Part shown: one piece after another, positions 51,426 to 61,532 of the stretch
Layout: every line of letters starts with the position of its first letter
Numbering within the stretch: position 1 is the stretch's first letter
Assembly (NCBI GenBank): GCA_022826645.1
Contig: JAJDUM010000053.1
Span: 17,052-81,051, forward strand
Origin: Candidatus Poribacteria bacterium
GTDB taxonomy: Bacteria; Poribacteria; WGA-4E; PCPOR2b
Direction of reading: 5' to 3'
Length of the DNA: 64,000 nt
The notes under the pieces: generated by a model
What the model saw: the letters and a program-made list of their open reading frames with translations, nothing else
Databases searched by the model: none
What the model was told of the DNA's origin: nothing
Position numbers and translations under genes: made by a program

Positions 51426-52667
51426 TTACGCCACATATTTTCGGACAGCGATGGATGTGTTGTGTCCACCAAAGCCGAAGGCGTTGGACAGCGCGACCTG
51501 AATTCCTGCAGATCGTCCTTGATTCGGCACGCAGTCCAAATCACATTCCGGATCGGGGTTTTCGTAGTTGATGGTTGGCGGGATGTAGTCATTTTCCATC
51601 GCGCACAAGGTAGCAATCAGTTCGACTGCTCCGGCAGCCCCAAGCAGGTGGCCTATCATAGATTTAGTCGCACTCATGGCAACACGATTGGCGTGGTCCC
51701 CAAACAGCGACTTAACAGCCAGTGTTTCTGCGATATCGCCGGACGGCGTTGAGGTGCCGTGGGCATTGATATAATCAACGTCTTCTGGTACAACTTGGGC
51801 ATCTTTGAGCGCCAATTCCATTGACTTGGCAGCGCCTTCTCCATTTTCACTCGGGTGCACCATGTCATACGCGTCCGCACTCATCCCGTAGCCAACAATC
51901 TCACCGTAGATAGGCGCATTGCGTTTCAAGGCGTGTGAGAGGGATTCTAAAACGAGCACGCCCGCTCCCTCACCCATTACAAATCCATCACGCTCTTTAT
52001 CAAATGGACGGCTTGCGCGCTGCGGTTCATCGTTACGCGTGGACATCGCGCGCATGGCGCAGAATCCAGCAAAACTCAATGGGGTAATAGCGTCCTCTGA
52101 GCCGCCGGTAAACATCACATCGGCGTCGCCACGTTGGATGATCTTAAACGACTCCCCAATCGCGTTGTTCGCGGTTGCACAAGCGGTAACAGATGCAAAA
52201 TTGGGCCCCTTGAGTTTCAAGTGGATAGAGATCTGCCCGGCGGCCATGTTGATGATCTCGTACGGCACAAAGAAAGGGCTGACTCTCCTCGGTCCTTTTT
52301 CCATCAGGAGTCGGTGATTTTCTTCTAATACACTGATACCACCGATCCCGGATCCAACGCCGACCCCAACGCGGTAAGGATCTACTGAAGAAAGATCGAG
52401 ATTTGCATCCTGTTGAGCCTGCATTGCAGATACCAGCGCATATTGGATAAACTGTGGCAAGCGCGCCGCAGCCTTCGGTGGAAGATATGCCTCCGGCGCA
52501 AACCCTTTGATTTCGCCTCCAATTTGTGTACGAAAATCCTGCGGATCAAAATGTGTAACACGATCAATACCACTTTTGCCTACCGCAATAGATTCCCAAA
52601 ACTCATCTTTGGTATTGCCTGCAGAACAGACAACTCCCATTCCAGTGACAACGACTCGAGCCCCCAC
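51426..52667 (-). CDS. fabF: Beta-ketoacyl-ACP synthase II
   Basis: 413 residues, GTG start with AGAGAGG about 8 bases upstream. The Cys-His-His triad is visible in [23 protein letters not shown] and [12 protein letters not shown], and the C-terminal [12 protein letters not shown] loop is typical. It condenses malonyl-ACP with acyl-ACP during chain elongation in type II fatty acid synthesis. Last gene of the minus-strand fab cluster, 163 bases after acpP, whose intervening gap has no gene. It converges with the aminotransferase, separated by a B element. Confidence 0.96.
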   Translation of the reverse strand: MGARVVVTGMGVVCSAGNTKDEFWESIAVGKSGIDRVTHFDPQDFRTQIGGEIKGFAPEAYLPPKAAARLPQFIQYALVSAMQAQQDANLDLSSVDPYRVGVGVGSGIGGISVLEENHRLLMEKGPRRVSPFFVPYEIINMAAGQISIHLKLKGPNFASVTACATANNAIGESFKIIQRGDADVMFTGGSEDAITPLSFAGFCAMRAMSTRNDEPQRASRPFDKERDGFVMGEGAGVLVLESLSHALKRNAPIYGEIVGYGMSADAYDMVHPSENGEGAAKSMELALKDAQVVPEDVDYINAHGTSTPSGDIAETLAVKSLFGDHANRVAMSATKSMIGHLLGAAGAVELIATLCAMENDYIPPTINYENPDPECDLDCVPNQGRSAGIQVALSNAFGFGGHNTSIAVRKYVA

Positions 52668-52829
52668 GAATATACCTCTCTCGCATTAGAAATATAGGGA
52701 TAAATTGGTAGAAAGGAAATGTGTGCTAATACATAACCATTAGGTTGACAGCATACATTCCCAGCCAATAAGTAAAATACCGTCTACCGGACTGGTAAAT
52801 GCGACACTCAGACAGAGCAAATATAACTT

Positions 52830-53063
52830 TTAGGCATTCTCATCTAGGTAATCAAGTGCCTGTTGCACAGTGCGAATCTTTTCAGCTTCGCTGTCCGGAA
52901 TTTCGATATCAAATTCCTCTTCAAGCGCCATGATCAATTCGACCGTGTCCAACGAATCAGCACCTAAATCGTCCATAAATGAGGCATCAGGTTTAACCTG
53001 TTCCTCGTCAATCTGTAACTGATCTGCAATCATCTTGAGAATTCGACCTTGATCTATTGCCAT
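52830..53063 (-). CDS. acpP: Acyl carrier protein
   Basis: 77 residues, acidic, with the phosphopantetheine attachment Ser in the [21 protein letters not shown] signature (Ser about 37). GAGGATAAT precedes the ATG. It carries the growing acyl chain for the Fab enzymes encoded around it. Position between fabG and fabF is the classical order. Confidence 0.97.
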   Translation of the reverse strand: MAIDQGRILKMIADQLQIDEEQVKPDASFMDDLGADSLDTVELIMALEEEFDIEIPDSEAEKIRTVQQALDYLDENA

Positions 53064-53109
53064 TGATTTATTATCCTCCTAAGTTATTGAAAATCGTATA
53101 TAGAGTCAC

Positions 53110-53850
53110 CTACATAAACATACCACCATCAACTTGGACGGCTTGCCCGGTGATGTATCGGGCGGTATCTGATGCCAAAAACAGTGCAGTTTCTGCGACA
53201 TCTTCTGGTGTACCGAAACTGCCCGCTGGAATCATTTCTAACATTTTCTGCTGATCTGCTTCCGATATTTTTTCTGTCATCTCAGTTGTGATAAAACCGG
53301 GGGTAATGGCATTCACCGTAATTCCACGGCTACCGACCTCTTTTGCAACAGATTTTGTCAACCCAATTATCCCCGCTTTAGAGGCTGCGTAGTTCGCTTG
53401 TCCAGCATTTCCTACAATTCCTATAACCGATGAGATATTAATGATTCGCCCACCTCTTTGGCGCATCATCGGACGGGTAACGGCCCGCATACAGTACGCG
53501 GTACCGGTGAGATTGGTTTGTATGACCGCATCCCAATCCTCATCCTTCATTCGCATGAATAAAGTATCGCGGGTAATTCCTGCGTTATTTACAAGGATAT
53601 CGACACGGTCAAATTCCTGCAGCGTCAAATCCACGAGTGCCTCTACATCGGCTTTGTTGGAAATATCGGCTTGCGTTGATTTCGCGTTTCCGCCTTCGCC
53701 TGAAAGTGATTCAGCGATAGCAGCAACACCTTCAGCAGAACGTGAACAGAGCATCACACTTGCTCCTTCTTGACAGAACTTTCGAGCAATCGCTTCCCCA
53801 ATTCCGCGCGATGCACCTGTTACAATCGCTACTTTATCTTTAAGTGTCAT
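53110..53850 (-). CDS. fabG: 3-oxoacyl-ACP reductase
   Basis: 246 residues. SDR fold with TGASRGIGEAI (12-22), NNAG, catalytic Ser-Tyr-Lys in ISSVIGIVGNAGQANYAASKAG, and the FabG-typical GFITTEMT. NADPH-dependent reduction of 3-ketoacyl-ACP. Its start lies 4 bases after the fabD stop, indicating an operon. Confidence 0.95.
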   Translation of the reverse strand: MTLKDKVAIVTGASRGIGEAIARKFCQEGASVMLCSRSAEGVAAIAESLSGEGGNAKSTQADISNKADVEALVDLTLQEFDRVDILVNNAGITRDTLFMRMKDEDWDAVIQTNLTGTAYCMRAVTRPMMRQRGGRIINISSVIGIVGNAGQANYAASKAGIIGLTKSVAKEVGSRGITVNAITPGFITTEMTEKISEADQQKMLEMIPAGSFGTPEDVAETALFLASDTARYITGQAVQVDGGMFM

Positions 53851-53854
53851 TTAA

Positions 53855-54829
53855 TCAACCCTTATACACTAGACCCATTACTTTATCAAGGCTTTGGGGA
53901 TCTTCTACATTCAGACAAATCGCTTCCCGAAGGGTGCGGCGTACCATCCCAGAAAGCACTGTGCCAGGTCCTACCTCCACAAAGTGTGAGATACCAGCAG
54001 CGCCGATAGTCCGTATTGATCTCTCCCACTGAACAGCGGAGGTTACTTGCGATATCAGCAAGCGGCGGATCTCATCCGTAGTTTTTACAACGTCGCCTGT
54101 TACGTTAGCAACCACCTGAACTCTTGGATCGTTGAATTGGAAGTCATCGATTACAGCTTGGAGTTGTTCCTGTGCTTGCCCCATCAATGCAGAATGAAAT
54201 GCTCCGCTCACTTCAAGCTGGACACAACGTTTGGCACCGACAGCTTTCGCACTATCCATGACCGCTTCAACAGCGGCAGTGTCGCCAGAAACAATTAGTT
54301 GCCCGGGACAGTTGTAGTTACCGATTTGAACCACGCCGTCAGACGATGCAGCTTCACAGAGATCTTGTAATGTTCCTTCATCCAATCCTAAAATCGCAGC
54401 CATCGTGCAAGCTTGTTGCTGGGACGCATCCGCCATGACTTGGGCTCGATACTCGACCAACTTTAGCGCATCGGCGAATGAAAGTACATCGGCGGCAACA
54501 AGGGCAGAATACTCACCAAGACTATGACCAGCGACAGCACGGGGTGCAATGCCCTGCTCTTGCAAGACACGTAATGCTGCCACGCTGCATGCGAGAACTG
54601 CCAGTTGTGTGTTTTCGGTCTGTTTCAGCGCCTCCGCAGGTCCTTCAAAGCAGAGCTGACTCAGCTTCCGATTCAGGATCGTGTCTGCCTCGTCAAAGAC
54701 TCTACGCGCTGTGGTGTATTCTTGGGAAAGCTCCAGCCCCATTCCCACTTTTTGAGAACCTTGACCGGGGAAGAGAAAAGCGATTGCATCCCCAAATGTT
54801 TTTGACGAGGGTTCGGTCATATCAGACAT
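53855..54829 (-). CDS. fabD: Malonyl-CoA:ACP transacylase
   Basis: 324 residues. FLFPGQGSQKVGMG near the N-terminus, nucleophile Ser in AGHSLGEYSAL (about 104), a later QLEVSGAFHSALM with the catalytic His, and the C-terminal EVGPGTVLSGMVRR. It transfers malonyl groups to ACP. Tightly packed with fabG (4 bases) and fabH (22 bases). Confidence 0.95.
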   Translation of the reverse strand: MSDMTEPSSKTFGDAIAFLFPGQGSQKVGMGLELSQEYTTARRVFDEADTILNRKLSQLCFEGPAEALKQTENTQLAVLACSVAALRVLQEQGIAPRAVAGHSLGEYSALVAADVLSFADALKLVEYRAQVMADASQQQACTMAAILGLDEGTLQDLCEAASSDGVVQIGNYNCPGQLIVSGDTAAVEAVMDSAKAVGAKRCVQLEVSGAFHSALMGQAQEQLQAVIDDFQFNDPRVQVVANVTGDVVKTTDEIRRLLISQVTSAVQWERSIRTIGAAGISHFVEVGPGTVLSGMVRRTLREAICLNVEDPQSLDKVMGLVYKG

Positions 54830-54851
54830 GAGACATAAATTTATAGTTCGT

Positions 54852-55841
54852 TTAGAGCTTGATCAGGGTGCTTCCCCACGTTAGCCCAGCACCGAAGGTA
54901 ACCAACAATACCAAGTCACCCGGCTTAGCCCGTCCGGACCGGAGAGCTTCGTCAAGTGCAACGATGGTGGTTGCAGCAGAGGTATTGCCATATTTATCAA
55001 CGTTGATATATACTTTCTCTGGGTCAACCCCAAGCCGCTCACCAACAGCTTCGATGATGCGAATATTTGCCTGATGCGGAATAAGCAGGTCGATATCGTC
55101 AACCGTTATTCCTGCCATATCCAATGCACGTTGGGCGGCTTCTGGCATAATACGGGTACCGAGTTTGAACACCTCCCGCCCGCGCATTTTGATTGCATGC
55201 TGTCTGTTATCGATGGTTTCATGGCTGGCTGGAAGCCGCGTACCACCGGCGGGCATCCCCAACAGATCTGTATCGGCATAGTCACCATCGGATCCAATAT
55301 AGGATGCCAAGATCCCTTTTTCCTCATCGGTCCCCTGCACGATTGCAGCACCCGCTGCATCTCCGAACAAAACGCAGGTATTTCGGTCTTCCCAATCGAG
55401 TATTTTATTGAAGACTTCTCCACCAACGACCAGGATTGTTTTGTAACGTCCGGATTGGATCATGCCATCGGCAAGGTCGAGCGCATAGATAAACCCCGCA
55501 CAAGCCGCCGATAGATCGAAAGCGCAAGCATTCTTGGCACCAATTCCTTGCTGCACATAACACGCTGTTGAAGGGAAAAATGTATCGGGGGTCGCCGTGC
55601 CAACGATGACCATTTCAACGTCAAGCGGATCAATATCAGCAGCTTTAATAGCTTGGCGAGATGCCCGAACACATAAATCCGAGGTCGCCATATCGGAATC
55701 GGCGATTCGACGCTCGACAATACCGGTTCGCTGTCGAATCCATTCATCGGTGGTGTCGACCAGTTTCTCTAAGTCAAAGTTTGTTAAGATTTCCTCCGGT
55801 AGGTATGACCCTGTCCCGGTAATTGCTGCGTGTCGAGCCAT
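54852..55841 (-). CDS. fabH: Beta-ketoacyl-ACP synthase III
   Basis: 329 residues. Catalytic Cys in FDLSAACAGFIYAL (about 115), His in IPHQANIRI and Asn in YGNTSAATT complete the KAS III triad. GTGSYLPEEILTN at the N-terminus is typical. It starts fatty acid synthesis by joining acetyl-CoA and malonyl-ACP. In the classical order plsX lies between rpmF and fabH; here only 49 bases separate them. Confidence 0.95.
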   Translation of the reverse strand: MARHAAITGTGSYLPEEILTNFDLEKLVDTTDEWIRQRTGIVERRIADSDMATSDLCVRASRQAIKAADIDPLDVEMVIVGTATPDTFFPSTACYVQQGIGAKNACAFDLSAACAGFIYALDLADGMIQSGRYKTILVVGGEVFNKILDWEDRNTCVLFGDAAGAAIVQGTDEEKGILASYIGSDGDYADTDLLGMPAGGTRLPASHETIDNRQHAIKMRGREVFKLGTRIMPEAAQRALDMAGITVDDIDLLIPHQANIRIIEAVGERLGVDPEKVYINVDKYGNTSAATTIVALDEALRSGRAKPGDLVLLVTFGAGLTWGSTLIKL

Positions 55842-55890
55842 TATGATAGCGTCCTTTTCGGTTTCAGCTGAAGCTGATGATGGTATTGGA

Positions 55891-56076
55891 CTAAACTTCT
55901 TCAGCTGTTTTCACCACAACCCGCCCGTTATAGTATCCACAACTCGGACAAACACGATGAGATAGGATTGTTTCGGAACAGTGGGGACACGTCGAGACAA
56001 ATTTATCCCCGAGTGCATGGTGGCTTCTTCGCATTCGTTTTTTTGATTTTGAAGTTCGACGTTTTGGATGTGCCAT
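55891..56076 (-). CDS. rpmF: 50S ribosomal protein L32
   Basis: 61 residues: MAHPKRRTSKSKKRMRRSHH start, then a four-cysteine zinc ribbon (CPHCSE...CPSCGYY). It is the zinc-binding form of L32. Downstream of yceD by 49 bases, the conserved yceD-rpmF pairing. Confidence 0.96.
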   Translation of the reverse strand: MAHPKRRTSKSKKRMRRSHHALGDKFVSTCPHCSETILSHRVCPSCGYYNGRVVVKTAEEV

Positions 56077-56125
56077 AGGTCATCTCCTTATTACCATAGA
56101 ATTATGTATTTTGGGATCAGAGAAA

Positions 56126-56671
56126 TCAGTTTTTAAGTGCGTTGTCAGACCGATCCAAGAGATCCGCCAGAGCAGCAAATGGAGAGGAACTCTCTTCGGA
56201 GATATGACAATCGCAGTCAGCGACATTAAGGTTTTGTCCACATTGTGGACACAACCCCTTACACGCCTCTGAGCAGAGGGGCCAATTTGGAATTTCGAGT
56301 ATAAGGCTTTGCCGGACCTCCTCAGATAAATCGATTGTATCTCCCAAATAATATCGCTCGCCGGTGTCTGCCTGCCACGGGTCTGAAGAGGCGGCGACGT
56401 CTGCCGGATAAAACTGGACTTCAATATCCCCCGAGATACTGGTTGCGAATGGTTCAACGCAGCAACGACACTCGACCTCAACTGATGTTGAAAAACTCCC
56501 TTTCGCGTAGACATCTTCTACGCGTCGTGAAAGTTGGAGCTGTCCGTGAATCTCCCCAACAAACTGTGCTTCTTCTAACTCGAGTTCAATTTCCGCTGGA
56601 GGAACCGAAACCTCATACCGTGCGGATTGGTTGTCAGAAATCTCTCTAACAATAAATTCGAGCGTTTTCAC
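56126..56671 (-). CDS. yceD: YceD/DUF177 family protein
   Basis: 181 residues. Typical C-terminal cysteine block [23 protein letters not shown] (given in the DUF177 position, about 130-155), preceded by the CRCCVEPF segment, both probable metal sites. DUF177 proteins are almost always encoded beside rpmF and are linked in plants and bacteria to 23S rRNA maturation. Starts 4 bases inside the end of lysC, so it is translationally coupled to it. Confidence 0.9.
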   Translation of the reverse strand: MKTLEFIVREISDNQSARYEVSVPPAEIELELEEAQFVGEIHGQLQLSRRVEDVYAKGSFSTSVEVECRCCVEPFATSISGDIEVQFYPADVAASSDPWQADTGERYYLGDTIDLSEEVRQSLILEIPNWPLCSEACKGLCPQCGQNLNVADCDCHISEESSSPFAALADLLDRSDNALKN

Positions 56672-57891
56672 GAGGAAGCGCCTCCGAGTTCAAATCGGTC
56701 ATGAATCGTACGCACGGCGCGTTCGGTCTCAGTCTCATCTATCACACAGGAAATCGTGATTTCCGAGGAACTGATCATCTGGATGTTGATATTTGCATCA
56801 GCAAGTGCTTGGAACATTCGGGCAGCGATACCGACATGGCTTTTCATCCCGATGCCGACCAATGACACCTGCGCAATGTTCTTGTCTGGACTGACGCTGT
56901 CGAAACCGATCTCGCCTTTGAGGCCCTCAATAATCTTAATTGCTGCTTGTAAGTCCTTCTCAGTAACTGTAAATGATAGGTCAGCCGTACCCTTCGGATT
57001 TGTCGTCTGAATGACCATATCAATACTGATGTGCTCATCAGCAACCGCCTGAAAAATACGGGCCGCAATCCCCGGTATATCAGGCACACCGAGCAGCGAC
57101 ACTTTTGCTTGATCTTTATCAGAGGTCACCGCACTGACTACAACTTCTTCTATCATCTCGTCTTCCCTTACCACCATTGTGCCTTCGGCCTCACTGAAGC
57201 TGGAGCGAACACAAAGGTGCACACTGAATTTCTTCGCCAACTCTACACATCGGGAGTGCAAAACCTTCGCACCGAGTCTCGCCATCTCAAGCATTTCATC
57301 ATGGGTAACCTGATTGTGCTTACGCGCATTCGGAACGACGCGTGGGTCTGCGGTGTAAACGCCCTCTACATCTGTATAAATGTCACAACGATTAGCCTCC
57401 AGTGTTGCAGCAATGGCAACAGCAGTGGTATCGGAGGCACCTCGTCCAAGGGTCGTAATCTCGTTATCAATGCTCACACCCTGAAAACCGGCTAATATTA
57501 CAATCCTTCCACGCTCAAGTTCCGATAGGATTCGCGCTTTATTGATGCTCTGAATTCTGGCGTCACTATAAAAGCCGTTGGTGATGATGCCGACCTGTGT
57601 TCCTGTGAGTGAGATTGCTTGGTATCCGAGTTCCGAAACTGCCATGGCTAACAGGGCAATTGAGACCTGCTCACCAGTGGACAATAGCATGTCGAGTTCT
57701 CGTTCGGGGGGATCTATTGAGATTTCATGAGCGAGTCGGATTAGGTTATCGGTCGTGTCTCCCATCGCGGAGACAGCGACAACAACGGAATGTCCCTCCT
57801 CATGCGTTCGTGCGATTCGCTTGGCAACATTTTTGATTTTTGTAGCATCCGCAACAGAACTCCCACCAAATTTTTGAACAATAATTCCCAC
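56668..57891 (-). CDS. lysC: Aspartate kinase
   Basis: 407 residues, GTG start with AGAGG upstream. KFGGSSVAD at 8-16, [33 protein letters not shown] and [18 protein letters not shown] make up the kinase domain. Two ACT modules follow from about residue 265 ([62 protein letters not shown]), so lysine or threonine feedback control is expected. First step of the aspartate family pathway. Clustered with thrC and hom upstream and fused operon-like to the yceD-rpmF-fab genes downstream. Confidence 0.95.
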   Translation of the reverse strand: MGIIVQKFGGSSVADATKIKNVAKRIARTHEEGHSVVVAVSAMGDTTDNLIRLAHEISIDPPERELDMLLSTGEQVSIALLAMAVSELGYQAISLTGTQVGIITNGFYSDARIQSINKARILSELERGRIVILAGFQGVSIDNEITTLGRGASDTTAVAIAATLEANRCDIYTDVEGVYTADPRVVPNARKHNQVTHDEMLEMARLGAKVLHSRCVELAKKFSVHLCVRSSFSEAEGTMVVREDEMIEEVVVSAVTSDKDQAKVSLLGVPDIPGIAARIFQAVADEHISIDMVIQTTNPKGTADLSFTVTEKDLQAAIKIIEGLKGEIGFDSVSPDKNIAQVSLVGIGMKSHVGIAARMFQALADANINIQMISSSEITISCVIDETETERAVRTIHDRFELGGASS

Positions 57892-57980
57892 GCTTGCTAA
57901 CCTCTTTCACATCTATAGGTCAAGGCACCTTCCGTTGGCACAGAGCAGCTATTAGACCGGGGTTGCTGTATCCATGCTGA

Positions 57981-59042
57981 TCAGGCTTCATAAACGTACT
58001 CCAAGATTTCATCTTGGCTCGCAGACACTGTGATTGGTTCTCCCCCGATTTCTCCCAGTGCAGTGTTCGGGTCCTTCAAACCGTGCCCGGTTAGGATGCA
58101 AACGATTGTAGATCCCGGTTCAAAATAGCCGTTCTGATTTAGCTTAATGACACCAGCGATGGAAGCCGCCGAGGCGGGTTCGACGAACAATCCCTCCAAC
58201 TTGGCGATCAACTGATAGGCTTTTAGGATTTCGTCGTCCGATACCGGATCGATTAATCCGTTCGATTCTTCGCGTGCTTCTTCCGCAGTCCGCCAACTTG
58301 CAGGATTCCCAATCTTAATCGCGCTGGCAACTGTCTGCGGTTCCTCAATCGCGTGCCCCAATACTATCGGTGCCGCTTGGGACGCCTGAAAACCAAGCAT
58401 CTTGGGAAGACTTTTTGCCTTACCACATCTGTAGTATTCCTTATATCCCTTCCAATAGGCGGTAATATTGCCTGCGTTCCCGACCGGCATCGCTTGATAG
58501 TCAGGCGCGAAACCGAGGTGGTCGATAACTTCAAATGCACCCGTCTTTTGCCCTTCGATGCGATGGGGATTCAACGAATTCACCAGATGAACCGGGTGTT
58601 TTTCGGTGATGTCTCGCACAAGTTGAAGTGCCTTGTCGAAGTTTCCATCGACTGCAAGGACTTTTGCGCCGTGCATTAACGCCTGTGCCAATTTCCCCAG
58701 AGCAATTTCCCCTTTTGGGACTAGCACAATACATCTGAGCTTTGCCTTCGCAGCGTATGCAGCGGCGGACGCCGACGTGTTGCCGGTTGAAGCACACATA
58801 ACCGCTTGGGCACCATCTTCAACAGATTTAGAGATAGCAACGGTCATGCCCCGATCTTTGAAAGAGCTTGTCGGATTTAGGCCTTCATATTTTAGGTAGA
58901 TGCACAGGTCGTTTCCGACTGCCTCATTTAAGTTTGTCGCTTCAATGAGGGGTGTATTCCCCTCCTTGAGTGTAATAATCGGGGTCTCTGATGTGACCGG
59001 TAGATATGCACGGTAGTGAGGGATAACCCCCTGCCAAATCAT
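57981..59042 (-). CDS. thrC: Threonine synthase
   Basis: 353 residues. PLP lysine in [21 protein letters not shown] (SFKDRG, about residue 62), [18 protein letters not shown], phosphate loop [17 protein letters not shown]. It converts O-phosphohomoserine to threonine. The short form (about 350 residues) is the class common outside proteobacteria. 14 bases after hom, so same operon. Homoserine kinase (thrB) is not in the window. Confidence 0.95.
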   Translation of the reverse strand: MIWQGVIPHYRAYLPVTSETPIITLKEGNTPLIEATNLNEAVGNDLCIYLKYEGLNPTSSFKDRGMTVAISKSVEDGAQAVMCASTGNTSASAAAYAAKAKLRCIVLVPKGEIALGKLAQALMHGAKVLAVDGNFDKALQLVRDITEKHPVHLVNSLNPHRIEGQKTGAFEVIDHLGFAPDYQAMPVGNAGNITAYWKGYKEYYRCGKAKSLPKMLGFQASQAAPIVLGHAIEEPQTVASAIKIGNPASWRTAEEAREESNGLIDPVSDDEILKAYQLIAKLEGLFVEPASAASIAGVIKLNQNGYFEPGSTIVCILTGHGLKDPNTALGEIGGEPITVSASQDEILEYVYEA

Positions 59043-59056
59043 TCGCTGCGATTTCC

Positions 59057-60379
59057 TTAAAATGCAACTTCCTCTTCAATACGGATTAGTCGACTGGTCC
59101 CCTTGACAACATCAAGCGTATCAATTTCTTGAATCGCCGTTTGCATGTTTTTTTCGACCGCTTTGTGCGTTACGATAACGAGTGAAGCGGTATCGTCAAC
59201 TTCATGGCGTTCTTTCTGGATGACAGATGCAATACTGATACGGTGCTCCCCAAGGATACTGCTAATCTGTGCTAACACCCCCGGCTGATCTAAGACAACG
59301 AGGCGGATGTAGTAGCGGGTTTCAACATCACCAATGGGGCAGAGAGAAATGTTGGCTTGTGACCCGGAAAGCCAACCCCGTGGAACTTGAGATCTAACCG
59401 TACCACTAATTGATTTGGCTGCATCGATAATGTCCGCGACAACAGCACTTGCTGTCGGCATTTCACCGGCACCCTGTCCGTAGAAAAGGGTTGGTCCCAC
59501 AGCATCACCGATGACACAGACTGTGTTGAATGCACCACCAACATTTGCGAGCATACTGCGTATGGGCACCAACGTCGGGTGAACGCGCGTTTCAACTCGA
59601 CCTTGATTAAGCTTGGCAATCGCAAGAAGTTTGATTACGTATCCGAGTTCACGAGCGTACTGAATCTCATTGGGTGTGATATGTGTGATACCTTCCGTAT
59701 ACACCCCTTCCATCGGCATGGCAAAACCGTAGGCGAGGGAAGTGAGGAGAGTCAGTTTATGCGCGGCATCAACACCTTCAACATCAAATGTCGGATCAGC
59801 CTCAGCATACCCCTTGGCTTGTGCATCTTTCAGCACCTCGTCGAAATCGACCTCATTTTCGTGCATCTCTGTCAAGATGTAATTACATGTACCGTTGATG
59901 ATGCCGTAGATCGAGTGGATGCGGTTTGCGGCGAAACTTTCGCGCAGGGTTTTGATTATTGGGATGCCCCCGGCCGCGCTCGCCTCAAAGTTCAGACTGA
60001 CATTATGCTTGTCAGCAAGTTGAAAGAGTTCAAATCCGTGCGCTGCCAATAGTGCCTTATTCGCTGTCACAACATGCTTTCCGTTGCGGATAGCTTGAGC
60101 GACTAAGAGGCGCGCTTCATCTGTCCCGCCCATTAACTCTACAACTATATCGATCTCAGGGTTCTCAACAATTTCGGCAGGGTTTGTCGTTAAACACTTC
60201 GCCTCCAGTTCAACCCCGGGACGAGTTGCCGGTAGCGTACGTTTTGCAATTTTGACTAGACGGAGTTGAATCCCGGCATTCTGCTCAATTAGATCATTCT
60301 GTTTGAGCAAAATCTTGGAAACACCTGTGCCGACGGTGCCCCAACCAAGAAGCCCCACATTGATACTGGCTTTATCCAC
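59057..60379 (-). CDS. hom: Homoserine dehydrogenase
   Basis: 440 residues from the GTG at 60379 (GAGAGG about 5 bases upstream). The open frame extends to 60448, but that stretch is the 3' half of a tRNA gene read antisense to its annotation frame and is not protein. NAD-binding [33 protein letters not shown], the substrate loop [10 protein letters not shown], Asp/Lys region [20 protein letters not shown], then a C-terminal ACT domain ([27 protein letters not shown]) for threonine control. Second enzyme of the shared threonine/methionine branch. Confidence 0.94.
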   Translation of the reverse strand: MDKASINVGLLGWGTVGTGVSKILLKQNDLIEQNAGIQLRLVKIAKRTLPATRPGVELEAKCLTTNPAEIVENPEIDIVVELMGGTDEARLLVAQAIRNGKHVVTANKALLAAHGFELFQLADKHNVSLNFEASAAGGIPIIKTLRESFAANRIHSIYGIINGTCNYILTEMHENEVDFDEVLKDAQAKGYAEADPTFDVEGVDAAHKLTLLTSLAYGFAMPMEGVYTEGITHITPNEIQYARELGYVIKLLAIAKLNQGRVETRVHPTLVPIRSMLANVGGAFNTVCVIGDAVGPTLFYGQGAGEMPTASAVVADIIDAAKSISGTVRSQVPRGWLSGSQANISLCPIGDVETRYYIRLVVLDQPGVLAQISSILGEHRISIASVIQKERHEVDDTASLVIVTHKAVEKNMQTAIQEIDTLDVVKGTSRLIRIEEEVAF

Positions 60380-60402
60380 TACTACCTCTCTACAAAAAAA
60401 AA

Positions 60403-60476
60403 TCGGGGCGACTGGATTTGAACCAGCGACCTCTTGAACCCCATTCAAGCGCGCTTCCGGGCTGCGCTACGCCCCG
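60403..60476 (-). tRNA. tRNA-Pro (anticodon GGG)
   Basis: 74 nt on the minus strand. Acceptor stem CGGGGCG/CGCCCCG, D-stem GCGC/GCGC, anticodon stem CTTGA/TCAAG with loop ATGGGGT (anticodon GGG, T33 present), T-stem GCTGG/CCAGT (one G-U) with TTCAAAT loop, discriminator A. CCA is not encoded; nine T residues follow directly. It lies just upstream of hom. Confidence 0.95.
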
Positions 60477-60507
60477 ACCATTATTTACTGGGATATAATG
60501 CGGGTAA

Positions 60508-60536
60508 ATGTTAGCATTCAGACCCATAACTGTCAA
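60508..60536 (-). promoter_or_regulatory. Sigma-70-like promoter for tRNA-Pro and possibly the hom operon
   Basis: On the minus strand: TTGACA (60536-60531), 17-base spacer, TAACAT (60513-60508), about 32 bases before the tRNA 5' end. Confidence 0.7.
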
Positions 60537-60581
60537 GTAAAAAATTAGGCAGATGTGACGGAAGCGAGGGCGTTGATTCTG

Positions 60582-61376
60582 TCACACCAGCGTTGCGAAC
60601 CAATCCCGCACTCGCACCTTATCCGCATCGTTTCCAAAGCCGAGACTGAACCAACCGGAATAGCCATCTGCGTTCAGTCTAGCAAACAGCGCTTCAAAGT
60701 CAATAGTCCCTTCACCGGGGACGAGATGCACCTCATAATCGCCGGTGTTATCGTTGAGGCGTACCTGACCAATATTCTCCACACCAAACGCATCAAGGAA
60801 CCCCACCCAACCTTCGGGCACAAGATGACCATGGGCGACATTGAATGCCCATTGAAAATAGGGCGATTGAATAGCATCAAAGAACCAGTGAGTCTCTTCG
60901 ACGTTATGCGGGATATAGTGGATTTCGGCATAGTCGGGTTCTCTGTTGTGGTTCTCGAAGAAGATGGGGACGTCTACTCGCTCTGCTCTGTCTACCAATC
61001 GCTTCATCCGTTCAACCGCCACTTCCCGTCGTCGGGGCACGTCCCCGAAATGATACCCTCCATGCCCCACGAGCCAACCGCAGCCGAGTCGGGCAGCCAA
61101 GTCGAGGTTGGCAAACAGGTATTCGTCCACCGCTTCTGCCATGACAGGTACATACTCGGCGTTATTTATTGCAGACGACGGATGGATGCCAATGGCAATA
61201 TCATGCCTTTCGCAGAGGTCTCGCACTCCCCGAACACGCGCGGCGTCGAATGAGACAATGTCATTCGGGGGCAGGTCTGCTTGAAAATCAATGTACCAAA
61301 AACCATTTTCGGATGCCCAGCGAATCAAGTCCTCAATCGGTTGACCTGAAACATCAAAGCCGAAACGATTCGTCAT
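60582..61376 (-). CDS. TIM-barrel sugar phosphate isomerase/epimerase-like protein
   Basis: 264 residues, AAAGGAGAATAT before the ATG. Xylose-isomerase-like barrel (AP_endonuc_2 family): FWYIDFQADLPPND, IAIGIHPSSAINNAEY, CGWLVGHGGYHFGD, VPIFFENHNREPDY with a metal Glu, FQWAFNVAHGHLVPEG with a metal-type His, and GEGTIDFEALFARLNADGYSGWFSLGFG with the final acidic ligand region. Divalent-metal isomerase or epimerase of sugars or inositols. It lies between the housekeeping run and two dehydratase-like genes and may share a sugar-acid route with them. Confidence 0.78.
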   Translation of the reverse strand: MTNRFGFDVSGQPIEDLIRWASENGFWYIDFQADLPPNDIVSFDAARVRGVRDLCERHDIAIGIHPSSAINNAEYVPVMAEAVDEYLFANLDLAARLGCGWLVGHGGYHFGDVPRRREVAVERMKRLVDRAERVDVPIFFENHNREPDYAEIHYIPHNVEETHWFFDAIQSPYFQWAFNVAHGHLVPEGWVGFLDAFGVENIGQVRLNDNTGDYEVHLVPGEGTIDFEALFARLNADGYSGWFSLGFGNDADKVRVRDWFATLV

Positions 61377-61532
61377 GTATATTCTCCTTTAGGATACTGT
61401 AGGTTGCCACCTATTGGTCCAATGCCTGTTTGCGTATTGAATGTAATGCGTAGTAAGTTGATGATAGGTTCATGGGTTTAGAGATTTATCTAACCCTTGT
61501 TGGGGACATGTAGCAACTTGAGCTATTAACAG

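Noticed and set aside
60380..60448. N-terminal extension of homoserine dehydrogenase
   Set aside because: The sequence is the 3' part of tRNA-Pro; VQEVAGSNPVAP is the familiar false translation of a tRNA T-arm.
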